NCBI GenBank assembly: GCA_947471745.1
Contig: CANJKZ010000826.1
Span: 434,001 to 498,000 of the forward strand
DNA from: Closterium sp. Naga37s-1
Taxonomy: Eukaryota; Streptophyta; Zygnematophyceae; Desmidiales; Closteriaceae
Reading direction: 5' to 3'
DNA: 64,000 bases
Under the pieces are notes generated by a model. It saw only the letters and a list, made by a program, of their open reading frames with translations. It was not told where the DNA came from and did not search any database. Shown here piece after piece: positions 21,077-31,821 of this stretch (the first letter of the stretch is position 1; each line of letters opens with the position of its first letter). A program made the position numbers and the translations under genes.

Positions 21077-21132
21077 ATTGTGAAAGTCTACTTAGGCTGA
21101 CTTGCAAAGGCAGCGTTATCATTTCATATGGG
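21077..21132 (-). repeat. Split direct repeat B1 (partner B2 at 20743-20798)
   Basis: The 56-bp sequence starting ATTGTGAAAGTCTACTTAGG is repeated exactly 334 bp away. It abuts A2 directly, as expected for the internal B1-A2 junction through which circular DIRS intermediates are copied. Confidence 0.9.
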
Positions 21133-21223
21133 TCTTCTAAGGCAAGTGCAGTCGGGGCTGGCGGTGCCGTTCAATTGATAGCTGATGCGTGGCGGGTGAA
21201 GGAGCCGTCGAAGGATCCTGCAA

Positions 21224-22153
21224 CTACGTGGAGAGGGAGATGAGCTGATCCTGCGCGATCGTAACGTACATCTCCTTCGCGCTGTCGCTGCGCCATCGGC
21301 CCATGCGTTTGAAGAGCCGGTCAGGAACTCCGAGGCTTGCCGCCGCAGTGGCTGCACCTTTGCGGAACGAGTGGGTTCTGATGTGCGTGACATCCAGTCC
21401 AGCCTGCCTGCCGGCCGCGAGACACCAGTTTCTGATCGTGACGTAGGATGGCGATTTGTCGCCCGGCGTGGCTTGCGAGTTTTTTGGGAAAACTCTTATC
21501 AGCGGTCCATTTGGCACCTTTGTGAGGCCTGCGATGCGTATGAATTTGCGTGTGCACCGCACTGGGCAGTATGGGCCAGAAATTGCTGCCACTGGGATCC
21601 AGACACCCCTCCCTTCCTGGTCCGTCTTGGAGTGCGGGATGAGCAGCCACATTGCCTTCTCCTCGAACTATACATCGTTCCACTGGAGCGATACGAGGTC
21701 AGAGTAGCGCAAGAACGCCGAAAACATGAGAAGATGAATCAAACCTTTCTGATATTCCGCAGGAATCGATGATTCGAGGAAGGGACGGGCCATGTCGTGC
21801 ACTTGATGGAGAGATATGGGTTCTTTGGTCCTGGCAGGCCGGGGACCATGTCTCTTGGCGAACTCTCGCACTTGCAGGGTGAATGGTCCGATCGTAGGGG
21901 AGACTTCGCCGGTCATGCGGTGGGCAAAGGCTACTGCCGAACATGTGAGGTTGATCGCGGAGAGAGTTGCCTTGTTGTTGAGCGCATGGATGAGATACAG
22001 CGCTAGCGTCAGGTCGGTTGCCGGTAGGAAGTCGAGCTTAACTTGGGTACAGAAGGTGCGAAATCGCTGCCAATAAGGTTGGTACGTCTCGATTGTAGAT
22101 GGTGCGCGAACGTGGCTAATCACGTGTATCAATTGTTGCTGTAGTTTGCCCAA
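21224..22153 (-). pseudogene. Tyrosine recombinase of the DIRS element, one in-frame stop
   Basis: A SAM-like N-terminal domain (STIETYQPYWQRFRTFC) and a catalytic domain are in one frame, separated by a TAG at 21668-21670. The second box shows THIRTHSFRKGAATAAA (the H-x-x-R pair), followed by FKRMGRWRSDSAKEMY with the downstream His/Trp position and catalytic Tyr. The first Arg lies in the block LLMFSAFLRYSDLVSL. Length (about 309 codons) fits DIRS recombinases. It is one point mutation from an open frame, so loss is recent, or the TAG is read through. Confidence 0.85.
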
Positions 22154-22184
22154 AAGTCCTGAAATAACACATTAATTAATTTTA

Positions 22185-24365
22185 TTAGATTGCATAGTTT
22201 ACACGCAATGCGATGATTGGGCTATGAGGCAATCCGAGACCAGAAAATGCAGTGGTGTGTGAACCTGCCCGAAGGCATTGACTGCCTTGGGCAAGGGCAA
22301 GGTGTGCTACTACAGCTGGGGCCCACGCGTGGGTGGACGGCTGGAGAAGCGGCCACCATGACGCTCCGGTCCACTGGGGAACTACCAGCGTGAGTTCCGT
22401 CTGCGTGAGTTCGGCATGGCGGAGTGTAGCGGGGACTAAGTGCGGCGACGGGAAGGCAAAGCATCTCTCGCCTTTCCAAGAAATGGAAAATGCATCGACA
22501 GCGAACGCGTCGGGGTGCGGTATCTTGGAGCAGAAGCGCTGGACTTGACTGTTCCGGGCGTTAGCGAATAGATCAATCGTGTGGGGCCCCCAGCGACGGT
22601 CTAGGAGGCGAAACCAAGGCGCGTGTAGGGAGTAGTCATCATTATCTTGCAGCTTGGATAGGTCGTCCGCCTGGGCGTTGAGCTCTCTCGGAATCCATTC
22701 GATCGCGAGGCGTATGGTGTTGCCGAGACAGAACTGGATGATCGCTTGGCATGTCAACGTAAGGTCCGCCTGACGGGATCCCCCCTTGCGCAAGATGAAC
22801 ATAACGGCCTGGTTGTCCACCCGGACGAGGACGTGAGCACCTACAATTTGTGTTGCGAACGTCTGCAGTGCCCAGAGCACTCCCTCGGGCTCCCGTCGCG
22901 TACTGGATGTGAGGAGGAGCTCGCGTGGCATGCATTCGCTAGCTTCGCATGATGCACTTGGGAACTTGGCCAAGGTGGCCCCCCAGCTGTGTGCGCTTGT
23001 GTCGACGTGGATCACGGCATCAAACCGTTGGCTCTGGTGGAATGGGGCACCATTGAACCGATCGAAGTGGACTGTCCAAAACACCAACTCCTCCGTCGCT
23101 CCTGGTGACTATTTAACCTTCGCGTTCCATGACCACGCGGAGTCGATCAAGTGCAGCAGCTCATGGCTGAAGGCACGCGCCGTAGTACCTAGTGCGAGCG
23201 ACATGGAGCTGAGAAATCCCGTGATTCGGGCTATCTTACGAATCGGCACTTGTCGACCCGATTGCCCGTTTTTAACGAGTAGGTGGAGCTCCTGCAGGAG
23301 TTGCTCGCGCCAATCTTCTCCGATGAGGAACATCCCTCGTTACGTGTCGAGCTCCATCCCCAAGAAGCGCAAGTGGTGTGTCGGATGCAGGTTTGACTTC
23401 TTAGCATTTATCACGAATCCCGCCACCTTCAGGTCTTGGAGAACTTCGATGCACGTCGAACGGGCTTGCGCCTCGGAATCGCACAGGAATAGTAGATCGT
23501 CCACGTATGGTATTACGCGCACGCCGCGCGCGCGCCATCTCGTGGCTAGTTGCTTGATTAGCTGGGTGAAGACGAACGGGGCTGTTGCCAGGCCGAAGGG
23601 TAAGGATGTGAAGCAATAGAACATGCCATCCAGTTGAAAGCCCAAAAACCTCCAGCATGATGAGTGGATTTCGACATGGTGGTAGCCTGACTTCAGATCG
23701 ATGGTGAACATCCAGTCGTTTGGGCGAATGATCTCCGCGACCCGGCCCAACCCCTCGTACTTGAACTTGGGAACTTGGAGGTGAGCGTTGACCTTCCGCA
23801 GGTCAAGAATGAGACGGCATTTGTCTCTTTGCTCGACAACATTGAGCGGGCTAATGCATGTCAGTGCTGCTTTCGACGAGACCTGTACCGCGGCTCCTGA
23901 CGCGATGAGGTCGCTGACTGCACCTTGGGTGAAAGCCATGTGTGCTTGAACCCCTGCGTGATTGAGGGCTTCGAAGGGGGGTGGCTCCGCGCCCTTCCAT
24001 GGTAGCCAGTACCCTTTAGCAATGATGGAAAGGATGAAACTGCTGTCGCACCATGATAGCCACCAGTGGAGACTGTTCCGCAATCGCCTTCGCATGATGG
24101 ATACCATGTTGTCCGTTATTGCATGCTCGTATGGGTCCCAGTGAGCATCTTGCCACTCGCTTTCAGCTTCTGCAAACGGCGGGCAACCGAGGTTGTGGGG
24201 AGGAACAAAACCAGGGTCGATTAGACGCGAGAGATGGCGGGACACTTTGCTGGGCAAACTATGTCGCTCGTCTTTGACCTCCTTCGCTCCTCCCCACACC
24301 CCCATTTTTTTTTTTTTTTTTTTAGATTTGGAAGTCGCCTTACGATAAGATCGGTGCATGTGCAT
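22185..24365 (-). pseudogene. DIRS reverse transcriptase-RNase H, two in-frame stops
   Basis: One frame covers 24365 to 22185 with stops at 23340-23342 and 23109-23111. The RT part has SLPFGLATAPFVFTQL and the catalytic box IPYVDDLLFL. The RNase H part contains DAVIHVDTSAHSWGA, REPEGVLWAL, VDNQAVMFIL and the DIRS-specific end RRWGPHTIDLFAN. The first about 30 residues come from a poly-Lys tract, so the true start is unclear and RT may be translated as a fusion with gag. Both stops are consistent with C-to-T or G-to-A transitions. Confidence 0.85.
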
Positions 24366-24410
24366 CCCTTGGTCTCACGACCTTGTTCATCACGATGCCG
24401 TCGTGGCCTC

Positions 24411-24474
<64 letters not shown>

Positions 24475-24554
24475 TTTCGCTCTCTCTCTCTCTCTCTTTC
24501 TCTCTCTTACTCTCTCTCCTTCTCCTCATCCTCATTCCGTGTTTCTCTCTCTTG

Positions 24555-24648
<94 letters not shown>

Positions 24649-24660
24649 TTTTTTTTTGCT
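24300..24660. repeat. (CT)n and poly-T low-complexity tracts inside the DIRS element
   Basis: Two CT microsatellites (about 24411-24510 and 24560-24640) are flanked by T runs at 24306-24323 and 24641-24657. They lie between gag and RT and create long Arg/Glu or Ser/Leu frames that are not genes. Confidence 0.95.
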
Positions 24661-24962
24661 TTGCTTTCCTCATCCTTTATTTCATAATTTACACCTAGCC
24701 AAGCTTCCTTCATGGCTGCCGCCCTTGAGGATGGGCTTGCTTGTGCCCTCCTTCCTTCCTCTTGTTGTTGTGTCTTCATTTTTTTTTTTTTTTCCAATCA
24801 ACTTTTATTATTCCACACAAAGGCATACAAGCCTAGGCCTACACCCTATGCAGCCCATACGGCTGAGCTACTCCCCAAGGCTCCTAACCAGCCTACGCAC
24901 CACCGGTGCATCCACCTACGCCCCCCGGCATAGTGGCAAGGGGCGCCGCCCCATGGGTCCTC

Positions 24963-25421
24963 TCACACCACGGGTGCGGGGCCTTGTGCGCCACGCCCTT
25001 CCATAGGGCGATTGTTTGCCATGTGTCTGGGCTGGCCACAACGGAAGCACACGCCCTTGAAGCGGGGCTCGTGGCAGCCCGCGGGTGGCATGCCCTTGCT
25101 TTCCGGTTCGCCATCTCGAGGGGGAAGGCGGCCTCCGCGGTTGAAGCCGGTGCGTGCACGCTTGAGGGCCGCCACGTCGGCTACCGCGAGCTTGTAAGAG
25201 CGCGACGTAAGTACGCTCTTGGCTTGGTAGAGCTGGAACCGATCCGCCGCCTCAAACCCGGCCTCGTCCGCCACCAAGAGCACCTCGAAACGTTTGTTGA
25301 TTAGCGTGTCGACTTGCGCCACGTTGGAGAGCGCGCCTTCGACGTCGCCGTGTTGGAGTTTGAACTCGACGTGCCTCAGGTGCGCTTGAATTGCAGAAAA
25401 TACCTCTGCCTGGTCGCGCAC
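24963..25421 (-). pseudogene. Gag C-terminal part with zinc knuckle
   Basis: The frame contains FRCGQPRHMANNRP, a CCHC-like knuckle lacking the canonical spacing or last Cys, and a helical region upstream (LRHVEFKLQHGDVEGALS). It belongs to the gag of the surrounding DIRS element. It is separated from the N-terminal gag frame (26113-26523) by about 690 bp that include a TRIM insertion. Confidence 0.65.
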
Positions 25422-25622
25422 TCCTTTGCGTATGAAGGTAGTAGCTGCGGGTTACGGGTTGAGGGGAGGAAGGGGGGGTGCGGGTGCAAGAATGCGACGG
25501 CGGGCAAGGTTGTCGGGGGCCTCACCGTTGTCATTATCGGAGTTGTCACTGTCGTCAATTGCGGGAGCTTGAACTGGTTCAGTAGCCAGGGCGGGCGCCG
25601 GAGCAGCGGTGGTGGCGCGAGC

Positions 25623-25967
25623 TGTCAGAGGTCCACTGGTGATCCCCGATTGATCCTAGGGAAGGGTTACAGGCTCGTTGTCCTGGGGGGTTATGGGCGC
25701 ACTGACCCACTACTTAACAAGCCCTTTTATCCCAATGGTCTAGTGGTTGGGATTCTGACATGGTATCAGAGCAAAGGTCACGGGTTCGAATCCCAGTGTG
25801 TGCACTTCGGGCATCCCAGTGCGGGGGGGTGTCAGAGGTCCACTGGTGATCCCCGATTGATCCTAGGGAAGGGTTACAGGCTCGTTGTCCTGGGGGGTTA
25901 TGGGCGCACTGACCCGCTACTTAACAAGCCCTTTTATCCCAATGGTCTAGTGGTTGGGATTCTGACA
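25623..25967. mobile_element. TRIM (terminal-repeat retrotransposon in miniature), 345 bp
   Basis: Two 138-bp LTRs (25623-25760 and 25830-25967, one difference) begin TGTCAGAGG and end TTCTGACA. The 69-bp interior starts with the tRNA-Met primer site TGGTATCAGAGC at 25761 and ends with a purine tract (GTGCGGGGGGG) against the 3' LTR. A 5-bp target duplication, CGAGC, flanks it at 25618-25622 and 25968-25972. It has no coding capacity. It is inserted in the gag region of the DIRS element, so it arrived later. A tRNA-like GGTTCGAATCC in the interior is a by-product or a fossil B box. Confidence 0.93.
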
Positions 25968-26112
25968 CGAGCGGCCTTGGTGGTGCGGGTTGCAACGGCT
26001 TCTTTCTGCTTTTCCGTTTTTACGGACGCAGAATTATAGTCAGTCGAAGTAGCGATTGTACCGGGCGCTTGCTGCTGCAATAACGAGAAAAACGTCTGCA
26101 CCTGCTGCGCAG

Positions 26113-26523
26113 TCAAGGGGGGGGGGGGGGGGGGGCGTTGACTTGCGTGACGTCAGCGGAGGGAGCCGCGCGCTGGCGTTTCTGGGTCGTGGGCCCGGGT
26201 TGACCCGCGTCAGCCGCGGTCAAGACGGCGGCCGCGTCAGCAGCCGTCGTCGTCTTCTGCTGCGCGCGTGCCTGCCTGCCAGGCACGCGCTCTTCAGCAG
26301 TCACGCGCGGCTGCACAGCAGCCGCGCGTGTGTCTTCTGACGCAGCGCGAGGGGTGCCCCCGAGCAGAAGTTCGACAGCCGAGGGTCCCACGGCAGAAAT
26401 TTCTTCGGCACTCCTTTTGCCGCGACGATCGGTTGCCCCGGCGGGAATTGAAGCTTCCGCCGCGTTACCGGGGCTTGACGTGGTAGCGTTGTCGCGGTTA
26501 AGCGCCGAGTTCGCCGGAGCCAT
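26113..26523 (-). pseudogene. Gag N-terminal part of the DIRS element
   Basis: This is an Ala/Thr/Arg-rich frame starting MAPANSALNRDNATTSS at 26523, just inside the A1 repeat. It runs into a poly-Pro stretch caused by an 18-base G tract (26118-26135). No domain is recognisable; it is assigned by position. Confidence 0.5.
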
Positions 26524-26618
26524 ATTAGCTAAGTTGCGCTGAATGATATCGTTTAGGAGTGTTGTCGGGGCTGTGAAGCGCGGAAGGGATTGTGTCTTCG
26601 CCAGAGTGACGAGAACGA

Positions 26619-26806
26619 GAAATAAGAACTACAAATTGAGAAATGAAAACGTGGGTGGGGACGAATGTCCCCACGTCCCTCCTTTGTAGGCAAAAGAGGG
26701 TGAGTAGCGCTTCGGCGCTACCTTTGCTGTGCTGGCCACGTACCCCTTTTCACAATACAAAATTTTAGAAAGTGTTACATTACATTACACTTTCAAAAAT
26801 TATCAT
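26619..26806 (-). repeat. Split direct repeat A1 of the DIRS element
   Basis: This is the 5' terminal copy of the 188-bp A repeat and lies about 100 bp upstream of the gag start at 26523. It marks the right end of the element. Confidence 0.95.
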
Positions 26807-28924
26807 ATAAGTTGGCTCGAGGTCATTTCGCCTTGGCGTCATCTCTCTTTCAGACCAGGCGTTCCTGCCGCGCGGAAACCACCAGCCGCAACCTGTCGCA
26901 GTGCACGGAACTGCTCCGCCGTCGATGCCTGGGGCTCGATCGCCGTCGATGGAGAGAAATAGACGTCGCAGATCTTCACATCTCAAAATTGGTGAGGCTT
27001 TTGGGTTTCGCTATCTCACTCGCCAAAGCTTCCATTCCATCCTGCTCTCATCTCAGCTCTCTCAAATTTGAAGTACTACAATTCATTGATGCTTTTTGTT
27101 TCACATTCAGGTGTCCAGGGTCTAGTGGTTCTCGCCGAATGGACCAAAACCTTCTTTGAGGTATCGTCGTTCCTTTTCCATATTTTTCGCGGGTTTCTTC
27201 TACGTACATCATGGGCATGGCGTCTCCTCGACTACATATGCAACTCCTTTCCAGAAGCTTGAGAGTCGCGAGGTTGAGCAGGTGAAATGCCGCTTCTGTG
27301 TTCACTCGCAACTAGACCGTGACATGTAACAATGCAGAGCGCCACGGCGGTTCAACAATTGTGACATGTGCTTTCATCATTCTTTTGAGGATGCGCTAAA
27401 GCAGACTCTACCATGCGGAACGTCTTGGCGAATCAAGGAGTCAGTCTTAAGCTTCAAAGCGCTCCTAAGGTCACCCAGAATCAGACTCGGCAATGTCGAA
27501 GTCGGGAAGTCAGCCCTCCCATTGGCTGAAGGGGCCTTTCTAAAAGGTGCGTCTCTACTTGCCACTGACTTTAGCTTAGTTTCCCCTCTTCGCCCCATTT
27601 CATCCCTACACCCATTTCATGGCCATTGTCCTTCATTGTTAGCATTTATTACTTCCGCTCTCATTGGCATCGCACTCTGATATTTTTTTATTTTTTCGCA
27701 CGCATCGGACAATCGGTGACTATGTCAGCGCCGCTCTCTGCTCACCTCCCTCTTTTCGGAGGGGTAAAGGTAGTTGGAGAGCGGTGATTGTGGCCAAGTC
27801 ACCACACACCGATGCCAGATTATCGTGCCTTCTGGCTACGTGCTGTCTTACCAGCGGTGGAGGCACTCTGTTGCCCTTCCGTCAAATGAACTTGCACACA
27901 TTTTCCGTGGGATGATCCTAGGTATTGTGCTGATGTCTTGGGATGGTTGTTAAGTTGCCCCTTTTCCCTTTGCAATCGCAGGTGTTGGGACACTTGACTG
28001 AGGTTTTATACCATCATCCGACAACTTCCAGTCTGGGGCCTGTTCGAGTGACGACCGGCCAGGCTCTCCTGATGTGTAACATGCCGTGGCTATCCGGCTG
28101 GACCGCTTGAGAGTCTGTGGAATCTACTTGTGCTGGAGCTGATTCACGGTCCTGCGTCAACAACGCCTCCCCTGTGAAGATTACCTGAAGGTGTGACTTC
28201 TTACTCCCTTGAGCTCGTACATGTTCTCTTGAGCATTTCTTGCTGGCCCCCTGAGGATGTTACCCTGAGACGGGCGGACGGAATTGATGCCGTGTCGAAT
28301 GTCTCTAATGTCTCTGGTGCTTTGGCATCAGGTGTGCTTAACTGAAGGGTGGCCGTCCTCTCCACACATGCAATCTCCTTGTTTCTTCGCACCACGAGCG
28401 TTTGAGCTTCCAATTGTTTTGTGTGCTTACTCTTGTGTGCTTGGCCCTCATGTTTGCAGGTAGCTGCTTTGGAGTTCGAAATCATTCATGCATCATGGAT
28501 GGGTTTATGTATGAAAAATGTTCACTACAGGTTTGTGCTGAAAGAAGTAAACAATTTCCAGTATAGTAATTTCACCTGTTTGGTAGACATGCGCTTGTAT
28601 ACGTTCTGGGCAGGTGACGTTTTTTCTGTGAGTTTTGGTTAGGGGTGGTTAGCATTGTGAAAGGTTTGACTAGAATAGGGCCTAATTTTTTTTTATTTTT
28701 TTTTTTGTAATAACTGGAGTTGACACTGATGGTGTGATTAGGTGAAAGTTGGTTCATTATTGTTGTCCGGTGTAACGCTCTAACAAGCCGTACTTTCGAG
28801 TTCACTTATCGAGGGGCAGAGCCAGTGACGTGTCTTGTGTAGGTCATGACGACGACTTGAGTCAGCTGCTGCCTTTACCAGCGCCAACGGCTACCTTCAC
28901 GGATTCAGCCCTTGCCTTCCAAAC
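26807..28924. other. 2.1 kb without a recognisable gene
   Basis: Base composition and lack of repeats differ from the GCKR-like locus. Short open stretches with plausible splice signals exist (for example an open stretch ending at GTGAGG near 26992, and 27112-27160 between CAG and GTATCG), but no domain or long frame could be named. It could hold small exons of an unknown gene or a non-coding transcript. Confidence 0.4.
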
Positions 28925-29536
28925 GAGGCCCTTGTTCTGTGGCGCTAACTCAGAGTTAGCTAACTCTGAGTTACCGAGCCGTGTAGGCTTGGGTGAGTAC
29001 ACCGGCAATTAATCATTACGCTCGTGTGAATGTTTTGAGTTGTAACTCACCTTGGTGATCTGTGGCCCCTCCTAACTCTGAGTTAAGGAAGTTTCGTAGG
29101 GGTTCTCCAAGCTGTTCTGGTTAAATTTTTCTGACTCAACCCTAAGTGCCGCCCCTTCCGAAAAAAAATGTGCGAAAGGGTAACCATGAGGCAAAAAATT
29201 GCAACTTCACGCAACACAGCGTGGGGACTAGTTGGAAAGAACAAATGTGGGCAATGTTGGGGCCGTACACAGAGTAGTGTAGCCAACTTTCACAAAAAAG
29301 CCCGAGTAAGGGAAAGCACTAACTCTGAGTTAGTTGCCCGTGAAAGAAGATTCGATACATGCTTCCTACGGAGCGTACTCTGAGTTGTTACTTTGCGTAT
29401 TTGGAACCCTTATTTGCTAACTCTGAGTTAGCTGGCACGGTGTGATTGTAACGTACACACGTGTGAGGGTTGAGTTAATGAAGCCACTACGAACCCAGTT
29501 AACTCTGAGTTAAGGGGCCACAGAACAAGGCCGAGG
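28925..29536. mobile_element. Foldback/MITE-like element with six TAACTCNGAGTTA palindromes
   Basis: The ends form an inverted repeat: GAGGCCCTTGTTCTGTGGC at 28925 and GCCACAGAACAAGG at 29517, followed inward by TAACTCAGAGTTA-type palindromes. Copies lie at 28946, 28961, 29073, 29320, 29418 and 29500, with a decayed one near 29376. A third partial arm (CTGTGGCCCCTCCTAACTC) lies at 29060. There is no coding sequence. Target duplication was not found. Confidence 0.65.
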
Positions 29537-30690
29537 TGTCATTTGTCCGTTGACGTGGCCGGTTGTCGCAACTGCACGCCGGCGTTCCACGAAATTGATT
29601 CTACTTCGGTCTTTCGAGGTGTTTCGCGAAAGTTATTTTTCTGCGGAATAACCAACCACACCAGCTTTGTCGTGAAAGCCGTCATGGCCAATCAAACCCC
29701 AGTCGGTGCTTGATGAAAATGTTGGTTGGTCCATCCCTGCCCGATCCCTACGCAGGGTGATTCTACGTCTGCCCGACACCATGTTGACTCGATTCCTCGT
29801 CACTTCTCGCGCTGCCCGAACTTGCAGCACCGAACGGCACACCGCCAAGTCCGACATTGATGAAGTTGAACCAATCCCGATCGAAGCTCACAACTTCCCA
29901 AGTGTCCTGCGGCCTACCCGCACCTCTCGCCGAACAACCACAATTCTGCCCGAGGAAGTATTCCATGTTCGCCGAAATGTCTCCGGCTTTCCCGCCAGTT
30001 CCTCTCCATCACCTCGAGATTTGTTGCTTGCATTGCATCCTCGAAGTTCTCTCGACCGCTTTCCAGAAACTGCGACCAAGGGAGACACAAGCGACCAAAT
30101 CGAAAAGACGAGAGCAGAAGCAAGATCGAAGCACAAACGTTTCCGCCATCTCCTCAGTTGCGTGTGCCGATTGTTTTAGCTGCTTTCACGTTTCCTTCAT
30201 CCCACCGACCAGGAAGATAGCAAGAAAAAACAACGTGCTAGTCTAGCAGCGAGCCGTAGGCCTTTGACGTTAAACTTGGAGTATGTACTGCTTGTGTGTG
30301 ATTCTACTGAAGGAATATGCTTACTTTGATGGGTGATACGTCATCGCGCGTCGTGGCACGGGGAGCGTGGAAAGCCCAAGCTGATTTTCCGCCGTTTGCA
30401 GACGTGCCTCATATATATATGCAAGATGAAGGTGACGGTCAGACGCGTATTTATACCTCGCGTTTTTCCGTGGGATGGTTTTCGTTCGAGTTTTGAAGAG
30501 GATTTTGTCAATGAATTTTCGTTACTGCAACTTCGGACTTAGGAACCGTCCTAGTTTTCGCACCTGATTAATTAGCTGCTTCCGCTACCAAGACTTCCAA
30601 GCCAGCATCTTCGAGTAGTGCTACCTCTCTAAACGTACCATTTTAGAACATTCCATTTTTTTTCTTGCTTTTCCCTTTCTGTTTCTTCAG
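29537..30690. other. 1.15 kb with no assigned gene
   Basis: A 157-codon frame (29706-30179, +) overlaps open frames on the minus strand and has no recognisable domain. The interval may contain the 5' exon(s) and promoter of the glutamine-rich gene that follows, whose exon begins at a CTTCAG acceptor at 30690. Confidence 0.35.
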
Positions 30691-31788
30691 GCTTTTCTCC
30701 CCTCCCGCCGCTCTCTTCGTCACGTTTCCAGCCGCCACCTTCCCCGCGTTTCACGCCGTCACCGTCGCCGGGCTCACCGCCATCTCCATCGCCGCGTTTC
30801 TCGTATTCACGAACCGCGAGTATAGGCCTCACAGACCTCAATAGCTTCTCTTGCTCGCCGCCTACTCCGATATCATCATCCGCGTCCCCCTCTCCTCGAA
30901 CCACGTCATACTCTCAAGCCGCTTCCCGTTCTCCTCGAATTGCTTCATATTCTCAAGCCGCGTCCCCTTCTCCTCGAGTCGCATCATATTCTCAAGCTGC
31001 AGTTCCAGGCTCTATGCCCCCTCTGATGTCGCTCTCCCCTCCTTCGCCGCAATCCCCTCCCTACTGGCCGCCGCTAACCCGGAGCCCCGACCCGATACAA
31101 GCTCCGTTTTCGAAAATACCCCATACAGGACCTCTTATAACGAGGCTGCAGGATCAGAACGAGAAACGAGCTACGGGTTCCTTAGGAGGTCTGGAAGGGG
31201 TGAATAAGTCTGCGTGGGTGAAAAATTTGGCGGAGCAGCAGCACGCACTGAAACCATGGGATACTGTACAGTTACAGGCTGCTATTGAGTCGCCTCAAAC
31301 GCAGCATCAGGAGTCTGGACCATGGGGTTTTGTACGCTCGGCTGGTCTGATAGACGAGCCGTCAGCAGGATCGTTAAGTTTCCCGTCTCCATCGGCCTTG
31401 ACGTCGCCGTCTGCTTTGACGTCTCTGTCTGAGTCCGCGCCCCTGCTACCGGGCAGCTGCGCTTCCGCGTCACAAGGCGTTTCAGACGCTATTTGGGCCG
31501 GCCGTGGGTTGTTGGGTTCACAGTCCGTGGTTTCCCAACAGATACTGGAGCTTCTGCAAGAGCAGCAGCAACGGCAGCAGCAACAGCAGCAACAGCTACA
31601 GGAACAGCAGCAACAGCAGCTGCAGCTACTACAGCAGCAGCATCAACAGCAGCAGCAGCAGCAGTGGTCACAGCAGCAACAGCTCGTTGCTGCCGCCCCT
31701 CTTTTGCAGCTTCAAGAGCAGCTACGGCAGCAACTACACTTACAGTCCAGCGAGCTACAGCAAGAAGAGCTGCAGCAGCAGCAACAAG

Positions 31789-31821
<33 letters not shown>

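Larger units (their letters stand above)
20743..26806 (-). mobile_element. DIRS-order (PAT/Kangaroo-type) tyrosine-recombinase retrotransposon, degenerate
   Basis: Read on the minus strand the order is A1 repeat, gag, reverse transcriptase, RNase H, tyrosine recombinase, B1, A2, B2. The A repeats are 26619-26806 and 20889-21076 (188 bp, one difference). The B repeats are 21077-21132 and 20743-20798 (56 bp). This split direct repeat arrangement is diagnostic of the PAT-like DIRS group. A 90-bp segment separates A2 from B2. The near-identical A repeats suggest a recent insertion, yet the coding part has at least three in-frame stops and low-complexity expansions. No methyltransferase domain was seen. 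Confidence 0.88.

Noticed and set aside
24221..24797. Arg/Glu-repeat and Ser/Leu-repeat proteins
   Set aside because: These are shadow frames of the CT microsatellite in the DIRS element.
25720..25830. tRNA gene suggested by GGTTCGAATCC and GGTCTAGTGGTTGGGATTC
   Set aside because: No acceptor stem pairs, and the sequence is split between an LTR and the interior of the TRIM element; the upstream TGGTATCAGAGC is a primer site.
26811..27315. A spliced gene with small exons after the DIRS element
   Set aside because: Donor and acceptor-like sites exist but no frame or domain supports one model over another.
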